The notes beneath the pieces are model-generated. The model saw only the letters and a list, made by a program, of their open reading frames with translations. It was not told the origin of the DNA and did no database searches. Of a DNA stretch of 38,324 nt, positions 1 to 9,211 are shown one piece after another; the first letter of the stretch is position 1, and each line of letters starts with the position of its first letter. This DNA comes from Frankiales bacterium (GTDB lineage: Bacteria > Actinomycetota > Actinomycetes > JAFAQI01): positions 1 to 38,324 of the forward strand of contig JAICXQ010000017.1 of assembly GCA_025980325.1 (NCBI GenBank), in the 5' to 3' direction. The position numbers and the translations under genes were made by a program.

Positions 1-1071
<1,071 letters not shown>

Positions 1072-1075
1072 GACG

Positions 1076-2203
1076 ATGCGCGACTCGATCGAGATCGGCC
1101 TCGGGCGCTCGGCCCGCCGCGGCTACACGCTGGATCAGATCGGCATCGTGCCGTCCCGGCGTACCCGCGACATCGACGCGGTGTCGCTCGCCTGGCAGAT
1201 CGACGCGTACCGGTTCGACCTGCCGCTCGTCGGCTTTCCGTCCGACGCGACGATGTCGCCCGCGACCATCGCCGAGGTCGGCCGGATCGGCGGCCTCGGT
1301 GTTCTCGACGCGGAAGGCCTGTGGGCGCGCTACGACGACCCCACGCCGGTGCTCGAAACGCTCGCCGGCCTCGACTCGGACGACGCGACCCGCGAGCTGC
1401 AGCGCATCTACACGGAGCCCGTGCGCGAAGACCTGATTTCGTTGCGAATCAAGGAACTTCGTGACGGTGGATCGGTCGTCGCCGTACGGGTGTCGCCGCA
1501 GCACACGCTGCGGCTCGCGCCGACGATCCTCGCCGCCGGGGTCGACATGCTCGTCATCCAGGGCACGATCGTCTCGGCCGAGCACGTCGGCGCGACCCCG
1601 GCGAATCCGCCGCTCAACCTCAAGACGTTCATCGCCGATCTCGACGTGCCGGTCGTCGTCGGCGGCTGCACCAACTACCAGACCGCGCTGCACCTCATGC
1701 GGACCGGTGCGGCCGGCGTCATCGTCGGCGTCGGCGCCGATCAGTGGTCGACGACGAGCGAGGTCCTCGGCATCGAGGTGCCGATGGCGACCGCCATCGC
1801 CGACGCGGCCGGGGCCCGGCGCGACTACCTCGACGAGACCGGCGGGCGTTACGTGCACGTCATCGCCGCGGGCGAGATCAGCCGGAGCGGCGACATCGCC
1901 CGCGCGCTGGCCTGCGGCGCCGACGCGGTGATGCTCGGCGAACCGCTCGCGGCCGCGGCCGAGGCGCCGGGCAAGGGCGCGTGGTGGCACCCGTCCGCGT
2001 CGCATCCGAAGCTGCCCCGCGGCCGGTTCAGCGCACCGTCGCCGTCCTGGCCGCTCGGCGCGCTGCACCAGGTGCTGCGCGGGCCGGCGCAGGCGCCGCA
2101 CGGCGAGCTCAACCTGTTCGGCGGCACCCGCCGGGCGATCGCGAAGGCGGGCTACTCCGACGTCAAGGAGTTCCAGAAGGTCGGCCTGATCGTCATCGAG
2201 TAG
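1076..2203 (+). CDS. guaB3: GuaB3 family IMP dehydrogenase-related protein
   Basis: This 375-residue TIM-barrel protein is the paralogue that follows guaB in many actinobacteria. The N-terminus (IEIGLGRSARRGYTLDQIGI) and the motifs VGGCTNYQTALHLMRTGA and AAGEISRSGDIARALACGADAVMLG are typical of the GuaB3 family. Where true IMPDH carries GPGAICTTR, this protein reads GVGADQWSTTSEVLG, so the catalytic Cys is absent, and there is no CBS insertion. Classical IMP dehydrogenation is therefore not expected; the family's role is poorly defined (known of the family, not visible here). The ATG lies 4 bases after the guaB stop with no strong Shine-Dalgarno sequence, consistent with translational coupling. 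Confidence 0.93.
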   Translation: MRDSIEIGLGRSARRGYTLDQIGIVPSRRTRDIDAVSLAWQIDAYRFDLPLVGFPSDATMSPATIAEVGRIGGLGVLDAEGLWARYDDPTPVLETLAGLDSDDATRELQRIYTEPVREDLISLRIKELRDGGSVVAVRVSPQHTLRLAPTILAAGVDMLVIQGTIVSAEHVGATPANPPLNLKTFIADLDVPVVVGGCTNYQTALHLMRTGAAGVIVGVGADQWSTTSEVLGIEVPMATAIADAAGARRDYLDETGGRYVHVIAAGEISRSGDIARALACGADAVMLGEPLAAAAEAPGKGAWWHPSASHPKLPRGRFSAPSPSWPLGALHQVLRGPAQAPHGELNLFGGTRRAIAKAGYSDVKEFQKVGLIVIE

Positions 2204-2244
2204 CCGCGGCAGGAGCGACCCGGGCGGCGTCGAAGCCTGTGCCC

Positions 2245-4578
2245 ATGTCGTCACACCGTCCCGTTGTCGCTGCCACGATCGGCGCGTTGCTCACCGCCGG
2301 CGCGCTCATCGCGTTGCCCGCCGTCGCCGGCAGCCCCACGCCCGCCGCGACGTTCAGCCGCCCGATGATCCTCGCCGGCGGCGGCGCCGAGCCGTCGATC
2401 CGGGTGCCGTCGGACGGCAAGTCGGCGGCGTACGTCTCCGCCCCGACCGGCCTCGGCTCGAACTTCTGGCGGATCACGAAGACCCGCAACCACGACGGCT
2501 CGGTGACGTACGGGCAGACCCCGGTCGTGCAGCCGGACATGGGCACCGGCGGCGGCGACTCCGAGATCTCCATCGGCGACGTGACCCAGGGCTCCAGCAA
2601 CGGCTGCGCGCCGATCGCGTACACCGGGCTGCACAACATCGACCTGCTCGACAACTTCACCGTCGAGAGCTCCACCGACTGCGGCGCGCACTGGAGCCTG
2701 TTCAACCCGTACGGCACGCAGAACACGCTGACCGACCGGCAGTGGCAGGTCTTCGACGGCGCCAAGACCAACTTCCTCATCTTCCACAAGGTCGACACCG
2801 GCCAGATCGTCGTGACCGAGAGCCCGGACGCGGGCGCGCACTACATCTCGCTCGACCCGGACGGCGCGCACGGCATCATCGACCCGGCGCTGCTCGCGCA
2901 GAGCGGCACGAACCAGCAGATCGGCAACATCATCGTCAACCACGCCGAGAAGATCGCCGGCAAGACCAACCTGATCACCGGCGAGCAGGTGCACGCGATG
3001 TACGCCATCTTCGGCATCGCGGACGACGCGCAGACCGGCATCAAGGCGAACGTGCCCGGCTCGAACTACAACGGCATCGACTCGATCTACGTCGGCAAGT
3101 CCGTCGACGGCGGCGTGACGTGGACCGACTCCCTGGTCTACAAGGTCGACCCGAAGACCAAGCGCGAGCTCAACATGCTGTTCCCGGTCATCACCGCCGA
3201 CGCGTCCGGCAACCTCTACGCCGCGTGGTCCGACACGTACAAGATCCAGTACGCCGTCTCGACCGACCACGGCGCGCACTGGTCGAAGCCGTACCAGGTC
3301 AACCGCAACAACCGCGGCACCAACGCCGACGGCTCGGACAACCCGGACGCCGGTCAGGCCGACGTGTTCCCGTGGATCGCGGCCGGCAAGGGCGGCCTGC
3401 TCGACGTGGTCTGGTACCACGGCCAGGGCGGCTCGGCGCTGTCGAACAAGGTCTACCGCGACCCGGGCGACGCCAAGACCGCGTGGACCGTCGCGTTCGC
3501 GCAGCTCGGTTCGGCGATGCGCCAGTCGCACGGCACCGCCGCCCCGACGGTGCTCACGTACAACCAGGCGATCACGCCGGTCATCCACTACGGCGACATC
3601 TGCCAGAACGGCACGTTCTGCAGCCTCGTCCCGGTCTCCGGTGCGCCGTACTCGACCGGCGACCGCTCGCTGCTCGACTTCTTCCAGGTCGCGGTCGACG
3701 GCGAGGGCCGGGCCAACCTCGCGATCGCCGACAACGCGACCGCGCCGGGCCAGAACATCTCGGCGTACATGGTCCAGCTCACCGGCTACTCGTTGACGAC
3801 CGGCCGCAAGCTCAAGCCGCTGCGCGTCGTGCTGCCGACCGTCAAGTGCAAGCCGGACGCGAGCTTCGCCGACCCGAGTGGCGACGCGACGGAGGTGCTC
3901 GTGGCGACTCCGCTGCCGAGCCAGCCGGCGCTCGACATCACCCGCAGCTACCTGAGCTGGGATGCCAAGGCCAAGAAGGTCGGCTTCCACATCGTCGTCA
4001 AGGACGCGAGCCAGGACCCGCCGACAGGTGCGACCGGCGAGGAGTTCGACTACGCCTTCGGCATCGACGGCAAGGGCTACCTGTTCCGTGGCACGCACGA
4101 CGTCACCGGTGACTCGGCCGACCTGGAGTCGCCGATCCAGACGACGGTGTCGACCGACGTGAAGTTCACCGTCGACAAGGCCCACAACGAGTTCGTCTTC
4201 ACCATCCCGGCGGACGCGCTGAACAAGATCTCGGATCCGACCAAGCGGGCGCGTGTTCTCGGCCCGGGTGCCAAGCTGTCCGGCTTCACGATCACCTCGC
4301 GCCGTTCCGAGGCGGGCCGCTTCCTGCCGAACGCCGACGAGGCGGCGGGTCTGTGCGCGTTCACCATCCCGGCCAAGGGATCGGTGTCCGCTGCGGTGCC
4401 GCCGGGTTCGACCGGCCCCGGCGCCGGCAACCCCGGCCTGCTGCCCGCCGCGCCGAGCCCGGCGCAGGTGCGCAGCCTGGTGACCCGGATGCTTCCGGCC
4501 GGCTTGATGGGCCTGCTCGTATTCACCGGTGCCGCCGTGGTCGGCCGCCGCCGCGGCGGGCTCGCCCTCGCCGCGTAA
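2245..4578 (+). CDS. Secreted, membrane-anchored Asp-box (sialidase-like) beta-propeller with C-terminal DPxGD domain
   Basis: This 777-residue exported protein begins with a signal peptide (hydrophobic core ATIGALLTAGALIALPAVAG). The middle contains Asp-box-like motifs (STDCGAHW, SVDGGVTW, STDHGAHW), the hairpin signature of sialidase and BNR-type propellers. From about residue 543 (DPSGDA) to 705 there is a separate domain resembling the secreted protein at 23714-24466. The C-terminus has a hydrophobic helix (LMGLLVFTGAAVVG) followed by RRRGG, so it is probably anchored on the outer face of the membrane. I see no sialidase FRIP motif, so no glycosidase activity is claimed. ATG 2245 is chosen because the signal peptide begins there; GTG 2239 is an alternative. 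An AGGAG at 2211-2215 lies rather far upstream. It sits between guaB3 and the choD-like gene. Confidence 0.85.
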   Translation: MSSHRPVVAATIGALLTAGALIALPAVAGSPTPAATFSRPMILAGGGAEPSIRVPSDGKSAAYVSAPTGLGSNFWRITKTRNHDGSVTYGQTPVVQPDMGTGGGDSEISIGDVTQGSSNGCAPIAYTGLHNIDLLDNFTVESSTDCGAHWSLFNPYGTQNTLTDRQWQVFDGAKTNFLIFHKVDTGQIVVTESPDAGAHYISLDPDGAHGIIDPALLAQSGTNQQIGNIIVNHAEKIAGKTNLITGEQVHAMYAIFGIADDAQTGIKANVPGSNYNGIDSIYVGKSVDGGVTWTDSLVYKVDPKTKRELNMLFPVITADASGNLYAAWSDTYKIQYAVSTDHGAHWSKPYQVNRNNRGTNADGSDNPDAGQADVFPWIAAGKGGLLDVVWYHGQGGSALSNKVYRDPGDAKTAWTVAFAQLGSAMRQSHGTAAPTVLTYNQAITPVIHYGDICQNGTFCSLVPVSGAPYSTGDRSLLDFFQVAVDGEGRANLAIADNATAPGQNISAYMVQLTGYSLTTGRKLKPLRVVLPTVKCKPDASFADPSGDATEVLVATPLPSQPALDITRSYLSWDAKAKKVGFHIVVKDASQDPPTGATGEEFDYAFGIDGKGYLFRGTHDVTGDSADLESPIQTTVSTDVKFTVDKAHNEFVFTIPADALNKISDPTKRARVLGPGAKLSGFTITSRRSEAGRFLPNADEAAGLCAFTIPAKGSVSAAVPPGSTGPGAGNPGLLPAAPSPAQVRSLVTRMLPAGLMGLLVFTGAAVVGRRRGGLALAA

Positions 4579-4612
4579 CCGTTCTCGCAGCATCCACCTA
4601 GAGGAGTTGTTC

Positions 4613-4930
4613 GTGCGTCGCTTTGTTGTCGCGCTCGCCGTATTCGCGAGTGCCGGGCTCGGCACCGGTCTTGCCGTATCCGCGAACGCCAACCCGCCCT
4701 GCGATCAGGCGGCGCAAGCATGCCAGAGCTACGACGCGGCAAAGCGCTCGACAGAGGCCACCTTCACGGTGCTGAACTCGTTCTGCGTCGACAACGTCGA
4801 GGGTGGGAAGCTGTGCCCGCTCGTCGCGGCGGGCACCGGCACTGTCTACAAGCTCGTCTTCTTCCCGTACGACGTCTGTTACGGCAACGTTCCCGCGGTC
4901 GGCAGCGGCTGCATCGGCCCGATCGAGTAA
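4613..4930 (+). CDS. Small secreted protein with six cysteines
   Basis: This 105-residue protein of unknown function starts at a GTG preceded by AGAGGAG (4600-4606) at good spacing. The first 28 or so residues form a signal peptide (RRFVVALAVFASAGLGTGLAVSANA). The mature part, about 77 residues, has six Cys (in PPCDQ, QACQS, NSFCV, GKLCP, YDVCYG, GSGCIG), enough for three disulfides. No membrane segment follows, so it is likely released. It lies 34 bases after the membrane-anchored Asp-box gene and 28 before the choD-like gene. I do not recognise the family. Confidence 0.75.
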   Translation: MRRFVVALAVFASAGLGTGLAVSANANPPCDQAAQACQSYDAAKRSTEATFTVLNSFCVDNVEGGKLCPLVAAGTGTVYKLVFFPYDVCYGNVPAVGSGCIGPIE

Positions 4931-4945
4931 CCAACACGCTCCTCG

Positions 4946-4951
4946 TACCAT
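4946..4951 (+). promoter_or_regulatory. -10-like box for a leaderless choD-like gene
   Basis: TACCAT fits the actinobacterial TANNNT -10 pattern. It ends 7 bases before the ATG at 4959, and no Shine-Dalgarno sequence lies between, so transcription probably starts at or next to the start codon. No convincing -35 was found. This suggests the choD-like gene can be expressed apart from the guaB-side genes. Confidence 0.45.
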
Positions 4952-4958
4952 CGAGCGC

Positions 4959-6644
4959 ATGTACGACTACGACGTTGTCGTCATCGGCAGCGGGTTCGGC
5001 GGGTCGGTCGCCGCGCTGCGCGCGGCCGAGAAGGGCTATCGCGTCGGCGTCCTCGAAGCCGGCCGGCGCTGGACCGACGAGACCCTGCCGCGGACCAGCT
5101 GGGATCTGCGCAAGTTCTTCTGGGCGCCGCGGCTCGGCTGGATGGGCATCCAACGGATCACGCCGCTGAACGACGTCATGGTGCTCTCCGGCGCGGGCGT
5201 CGGCGGAGGATCACTCGTCTACGCGAACACCCTCTACACACCGCTCGACGATTTCTTCTCCGACCGGCAGTGGTCGCACATCACCGACTGGAAGGCCGAG
5301 CTCGCGCCGTACTACGACCAGGCCACGCGCATGCTCGGCGTCACGACGAACCCGACGATGACGCCGTCGGACGTCGAGATGAAGGCGGTCGCGGATCAGA
5401 TGGGCGTCGGGCACACCTTCGAGCCGACGCCGGTCGGCGTGTTCTTCGGCGAACGGCCCGGCGAGACCGTCGAGGACCCGTACTTCGGCGGCGCCGGGCC
5501 GGCGCGCACCGGTTGCATCGAGTGCGGCAACTGCATGATCGGGTGCAAGTACGGCGCGAAGAACCGTCTCGACGTCAATTACCTCTACCTCGCCGAACGA
5601 CTCGGCGCGGTCATCCACCCCGAGACCACGGTGACCGCGGTCCGGCCGCGGGCCGGGGGCGAGGGGTACGTCGTCGAGGCGCGGCACACGACCCGCGGCG
5701 CGCGCCGGTCGACGTACACCGCCGAGCAGGTCGTGTTCGCGGCCGGCACGCTGGGCACCCAGCGGCTGCTGCACCGGATGCGCGACGAGGGGGTGCTGCC
5801 GCGACTGTCGGGTCGTCTCGGTGAGCTCACCCGGACCAACTCCGAGGCGATCCTCGGCGCGATGTCGTTGCGCGAAGGCGCCGACTACTCGACCGGCGTC
5901 GCGATCACGTCGTCCTTCTATCCCGAGCCGCGCACCCACGTCGAACCGGTGCGATACGGCAAGGGCAGCAACGCGATGGGCCTGCTCTCGACGTGGATGA
6001 CCGATGGCGGTCCGGGCGGCCCGCGCTGGCTCAAGTGGTTGCGGGAGGCGATGCGGCATCCGTTGCTGACGATGCGGATGTTCTGGCTGCGCGGCTGGTC
6101 CGAGCGCACGATCATCGTGCTGGTCATGCAGTCGCTCGACAACTCGCTGACGGTACGGCGCAAGCGCGGCCCGCTGCGACGTGAGCGGCTGGTCACGAAG
6201 CCGGGTCACGGCGAGGCGAACCCGACGTGGATCCCGGTCGGCAACGAGGTCACGCGGGCGCTGGCGGATCGGATCGGCGGGATGCCGGGCGGATCGGTCG
6301 GCGAGATCCTCGACATCCCCATGACCGCGCACATCATCGGCGGCTGCCCGATCGGCGATACGCCCGAGACCGGCGTGGTCGATCCGTGGCAACGTCTCTA
6401 CGGGTACGAGGGCTTGCACGTCACCGACGGCGGCGCGGTCACCGCGAACCTCGGGGTCAATCCGTCGCTGACGATTACGGCCCAAGCCGAGCGGGCGATG
6501 GCGTTCTGGCCGAACAAGGGCGAGCCGGATCCCAGGCCACCACTGGGCTCGGCGTACCAGCCGGTGGCGCCGGTCGAGCCGCACGCTCCCGCCGTACCGC
6601 GCGGGGCGCACGGGGACCTGCGCCTCCCGCTCGCCGCTATTTAG
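4959..6644 (+). CDS. GMC-type FAD oxidoreductase, ChoD/cholesterol oxidase-like
   Basis: This 561-residue flavoprotein has an N-terminal FAD-binding Rossmann motif at residues 10-15 (GSGFGG) and the second GMC signature (GAGVGGGSLVYANTLY). A Cys-rich segment CIECGNCMIGCKYGAKNR follows. The C-terminal active-site region has His458 in HIIGGCPIG and Asn501 in GVNPSLTITAQAE, matching the His and Asn that act in cholesterol oxidases. In Mycobacterium tuberculosis choD lies next to guaB2 and guaB3, so the position supports this assignment. The substrate is not proven: ChoD-type members may act on sterols or other alcohols. ATG 4959 is chosen because the Rossmann strand starts immediately and a -10-like box sits 7 bases upstream. 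The 3' end overlaps the convergent protease gene by 4 bases. Confidence 0.88.
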   Translation: MYDYDVVVIGSGFGGSVAALRAAEKGYRVGVLEAGRRWTDETLPRTSWDLRKFFWAPRLGWMGIQRITPLNDVMVLSGAGVGGGSLVYANTLYTPLDDFFSDRQWSHITDWKAELAPYYDQATRMLGVTTNPTMTPSDVEMKAVADQMGVGHTFEPTPVGVFFGERPGETVEDPYFGGAGPARTGCIECGNCMIGCKYGAKNRLDVNYLYLAERLGAVIHPETTVTAVRPRAGGEGYVVEARHTTRGARRSTYTAEQVVFAAGTLGTQRLLHRMRDEGVLPRLSGRLGELTRTNSEAILGAMSLREGADYSTGVAITSSFYPEPRTHVEPVRYGKGSNAMGLLSTWMTDGGPGGPRWLKWLREAMRHPLLTMRMFWLRGWSERTIIVLVMQSLDNSLTVRRKRGPLRRERLVTKPGHGEANPTWIPVGNEVTRALADRIGGMPGGSVGEILDIPMTAHIIGGCPIGDTPETGVVDPWQRLYGYEGLHVTDGGAVTANLGVNPSLTITAQAERAMAFWPNKGEPDPRPPLGSAYQPVAPVEPHAPAVPRGAHGDLRLPLAAI

Positions 6645-7921
6645 CGGGCGGTCAGCGCTCTTCCCGCGTCGACGCGGCCCACTCCGTAGTAGTCGTCGCG
6701 GCCCTTCTTGCCGAGGTCGGTCGCGGTGGCCTTGATCCGGGCGACGACCTCCGCGGCGGTCCACGTCGGGTTGTGGGAGAAGACGAGCGCCGCGATGCCG
6801 CTCACGATCGGGGCGGCGAGCGACGTGCCGTCGAAGTACGCATACGAGTGGCTGCCCTGCTTCGTCCGGTAGGCGGCGAGCACGTGCACGCCCGGCGCGC
6901 TCACCGTCACCTGCGGACCGTGCTCGGAGAACGACGCGATCCGGTCGTGCTGGTCGGTCGCGCCGACGCCGACGGCGCCGGTGCAGTCGGCCGGCTCCAC
7001 CAGCGGGTTGTTCTTCTTGGCCTCGTTGCCGACCGCGGCGATGACGGCGGTGTTGTTGTCGGCCACGAAGTCGACGGCTCGTTGCATCACGACCGAGCAG
7101 GGGCCGTCCGCACCGAGGCTGAGGTTCTCGATCCAGCTCTGGCTGGCGGCGGAGACCATGCCGGCCGCGATCGTGCACTCGGTGCCGGCGCCGTCGGCGT
7201 CGAGCACTCGCACCGGCATGATCTGCGCACCCCACGACAGGCCGGCCATCCCGATCTTGTTGTCGGTGTCCGCGGCGATGACGCTGGCGACGGCGGTGCC
7301 GTGGTTTTCGAGATCGGATGTGTCGGTGCCGCCGTCGACGAAGTCGTAACCGCTTCCGACCCGGCCGAGCAGATCCGGATGCGTGCTGTCGACGCCGGTG
7401 TCGAGGACGGCGACGGTGATGATGTTGGTCTTGCCGATCTCGACGCCCCATGCCTGCGTCGCGTGGATCTGCGTGAGCGCCCACTGCTGGCGCAGCATCG
7501 GGTCGCGCGGGGTGCGGACCCGGATGCTCGCCGCATGTGCGATCCGGTCGAGCGCGACCGACGCGACGCCGGGCAGTTCGCGCAGCGCGGCCATGAACGC
7601 AACGACCCGGTGGGCCGGCACCGCGAACGGCACCAACCCGATCGCGGGCACGCCGGGGTAGCGCACCGCGCCGTACTCCGAGAGCAGTGTGCTCGGGATG
7701 GACGTGTCCGGCGCGACCGTCGCGAGGACCGATCCACCGACACCGGCGACCCAGATCGACGGGCACGGCACGTCGGTGAGCGGTACGGGCCCGCCCGGGA
7801 TCCGCTGGGCAACGGCAGCGGATGCCCCCCGCCCGGACGTGCCCGCGACCGCGCCGGGCGCGAGCAGGGTCGCGAGCAGCGTGGCGAGCAGCGCGACCGT
7901 CACACCCGACAGGCGCCTCAT
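6641..7921 (-). CDS. Secreted S8 (subtilisin-like) serine protease
   Basis: This 426-residue protease has a signal peptide (residues 1-27), a probable inhibitory prodomain (about 60-135) and an S8 catalytic domain (about 145-425). The triad is complete: Asp174 in AVLDTGVD, His207 in NHGTAVASVIAA and Ser367 in GTSLAAPIVSG. Asn299 in AAVGNEA is the oxyanion residue. Cysteines near 249, 275 and 313 could form disulfides. No C-terminal membrane helix follows, unlike type VII secretion mycosins, and no ESX genes are nearby, so it is read as a released protease. It diverges from the membrane-tethered sigma-like gene at 8212. Its GGAG ribosome site lies within a perfect inverted repeat (7929-7946). 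Confidence 0.93.
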   Translation of the reverse strand: MRRLSGVTVALLATLLATLLAPGAVAGTSGRGASAAVAQRIPGGPVPLTDVPCPSIWVAGVGGSVLATVAPDTSIPSTLLSEYGAVRYPGVPAIGLVPFAVPAHRVVAFMAALRELPGVASVALDRIAHAASIRVRTPRDPMLRQQWALTQIHATQAWGVEIGKTNIITVAVLDTGVDSTHPDLLGRVGSGYDFVDGGTDTSDLENHGTAVASVIAADTDNKIGMAGLSWGAQIMPVRVLDADGAGTECTIAAGMVSAASQSWIENLSLGADGPCSVVMQRAVDFVADNNTAVIAAVGNEAKKNNPLVEPADCTGAVGVGATDQHDRIASFSEHGPQVTVSAPGVHVLAAYRTKQGSHSYAYFDGTSLAAPIVSGIAALVFSHNPTWTAAEVVARIKATATDLGKKGRDDYYGVGRVDAGRALTAR

Positions 7922-8211
7922 GTCAGTGGGCTCCGGTTCCGGAGCCGGTTGGCGAACAACTCATCGATACGGATATTCGCCGCCGCGGCTACGGCTTCCT
8001 CTTGGTTTTCGGCGGCGCAGCAGCAGGCCGCGGTCGGGCTGGGCTCCGATCGCCGCTGTCGCTGCCGCATTGTCGCCGTCCGTCACACCACCGAGTACGG
8101 ACCAAAATCGGACACGTAACGACACAAGTCCAGACCTTTCTTGACAAGCCCGGCATCTGTGACCGACAGTTCGCGCACCGTGGCATCCCAGTAGTCATGG
8201 AGGTGGGTGCG
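7922..8211. other. 290-base divergent intergenic region
   Basis: This is the longest non-coding gap in the window, between the secreted protease (minus) and the sigma-like gene (plus). It holds the palindrome at 7929-7946. It also has a TTGACA hexamer at 8141-8146 that could be a -35 for the sigma-like gene, although no good TANNNT box follows at 16-18 bases. The open frames inside it have no plausible start or protein-like composition. Confidence 0.5.
7929..7946. repeat. 18-base perfect palindrome overlapping the protease ribosome site
   Basis: GGCTCCGG and CCGGAGCC are exact inverted arms of 8 bases with a 2-base centre. On the protease transcript the GGAG of the right arm is the only Shine-Dalgarno-like sequence before ATG 7921. 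A folded RNA, or a protein bound to this DNA, could limit protease expression. Confidence 0.55.
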
Positions 8212-9183
8212 ATGATCGACGGGCCGGCGTTCGACGACGCGTGGGCCGAGATGCGTGACCGGCTTGGCCGCGTCCTCGCCGCGCGTGGTGTGCCGGCGCA
8301 GGATCGCGACGACCTGCTGCAGGAGACCGCGCTGCGCCTCTACCGGGTGTGGGGCAACCTCGACCCGGCGCAGCCGGTGTGGCCGTACGCCGTCACGATC
8401 GCGCTGAACCTCTGGCGGGACTCGCTGCGATCCGCGGCGACCCACGTCCGCGAGGTCTCGCCCGTCCTCGAGTTCGACAATGCGGACGACCTGGACGTCG
8501 AGCGAACGGTCATCGCCCGCGAGGAGCTTGCGTCGGTGACCGCGGCCCTGCGCCAGCTGGCGCCGGAACAGCGCCGCCTCGTGCTCGAAACCGACGAGCT
8601 GACGAACGTCGTACGGCCGTTGCGCGCGGCCGAGCGGATGAGCCGGATGCGGGTCCGTCGCGAACTGGCCCGCGTCGTCGGCCGTGCGTCCGCGATCGCC
8701 GCGGTGATCTGGCTACGGCGGCCGCTGCGCGCCCAGGCGATGGCCGCCGCGGCGTTCACCGGCGTGCTCGCGGTCACGGTCTTCAGCGGTTCGCCGGCGG
8801 TGTCGGTGACGACCGCCATGCCGGCGACGACGGCACCGACGGTCATAGCTCCGGTCGCCGTGGCGATTCGCCCGGTGGCCGCTGTCGTCCGGCTGGCGCC
8901 GGTTGCGGTCGCGGTGCATCGGATGCGCGGGGTCGCGCCCGCCCGCCGGCATGCGCGGGCGGTTCAGCGGGTGTGCCCGCCGGCGAGCGCGCCGGGCGGT
9001 GCGCCGCAGGGTGTCCCGCCGACACCGACCCAACCGGCGCCGCCGGACACCAACCCGGTCGTGGGCAGCGTCGTCGACGGCGCGCGTGACGTGGTGACCT
9101 CGCAGGCACCGGTCCCGACGGCCGGCGTCAGCGTGCCGACTGCACACACGACCGACGACGGGTGCGTCGAGGTCGGCACGTAG
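8212..9183 (+). CDS. ECF sigma-like protein with transmembrane segment and Pro/Ala-rich exterior tail
   Basis: This 323-residue protein has a sigma-70 region 2-like segment at residues 13-75 (DRDDLLQETALRLYRVWGN, then WPYAVTIALNLWRDSLR). A weak region 4-like helical part covers 105-155 (LRQLAPEQRRLVLE ... MSRMRVRRELARVV), where the usual helix-turn-helix is poorly recognisable. A hydrophobic helix at about 174-193 (QAMAAAAFTGVLAVTVF) is followed by about 130 residues rich in Ala, Pro, Val and Thr with two Cys. The predicted arrangement is a cytoplasmic sigma-like domain tethered to the membrane. ATG 8212 is chosen over ATG 8197 because GGAGG at 8199-8203 is correctly spaced. It could instead be a regulator derived from a sigma factor. 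No separate anti-sigma gene is adjacent. Confidence 0.78.
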   Translation: MIDGPAFDDAWAEMRDRLGRVLAARGVPAQDRDDLLQETALRLYRVWGNLDPAQPVWPYAVTIALNLWRDSLRSAATHVREVSPVLEFDNADDLDVERTVIAREELASVTAALRQLAPEQRRLVLETDELTNVVRPLRAAERMSRMRVRRELARVVGRASAIAAVIWLRRPLRAQAMAAAAFTGVLAVTVFSGSPAVSVTTAMPATTAPTVIAPVAVAIRPVAAVVRLAPVAVAVHRMRGVAPARRHARAVQRVCPPASAPGGAPQGVPPTPTQPAPPDTNPVVGSVVDGARDVVTSQAPVPTAGVSVPTAHTTDDGCVEVGT

Positions 9184-9196
9184 CGTTCTCGCTCAG

Positions 9197-9202
9197 TAGA
9201 AT
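9197..9202 (+). promoter_or_regulatory. -10 box for near-leaderless guaA
   Basis: TAGAAT is a strong TANNNT match ending 9 bases before the GTG at 9212. No Shine-Dalgarno sequence lies between, so guaA mRNA probably begins at, or within a few bases of, its start codon. It lies just after the stop of the sigma-like gene at 9183, giving guaA its own promoter. Confidence 0.5.
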
Positions 9203-9211
9203 CGGCGCATC

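Noticed and set aside
2245-4578. True GH33 sialidase
   Set aside because: Asp-boxes are present, but the FRIP arginine motif and the catalytic Tyr/Glu arrangement could not be found.
6641-7921. Type VII secretion mycosin
   Set aside because: The catalytic domain fits, but there is no C-terminal membrane helix and no ESX component in the neighbourhood.
7989-8198. Minus-strand frame of 69 codons in the protease/sigma-like gap
   Set aside because: No ribosome site or recognisable pattern; it would overlap the region needed for the sigma-like promoter.
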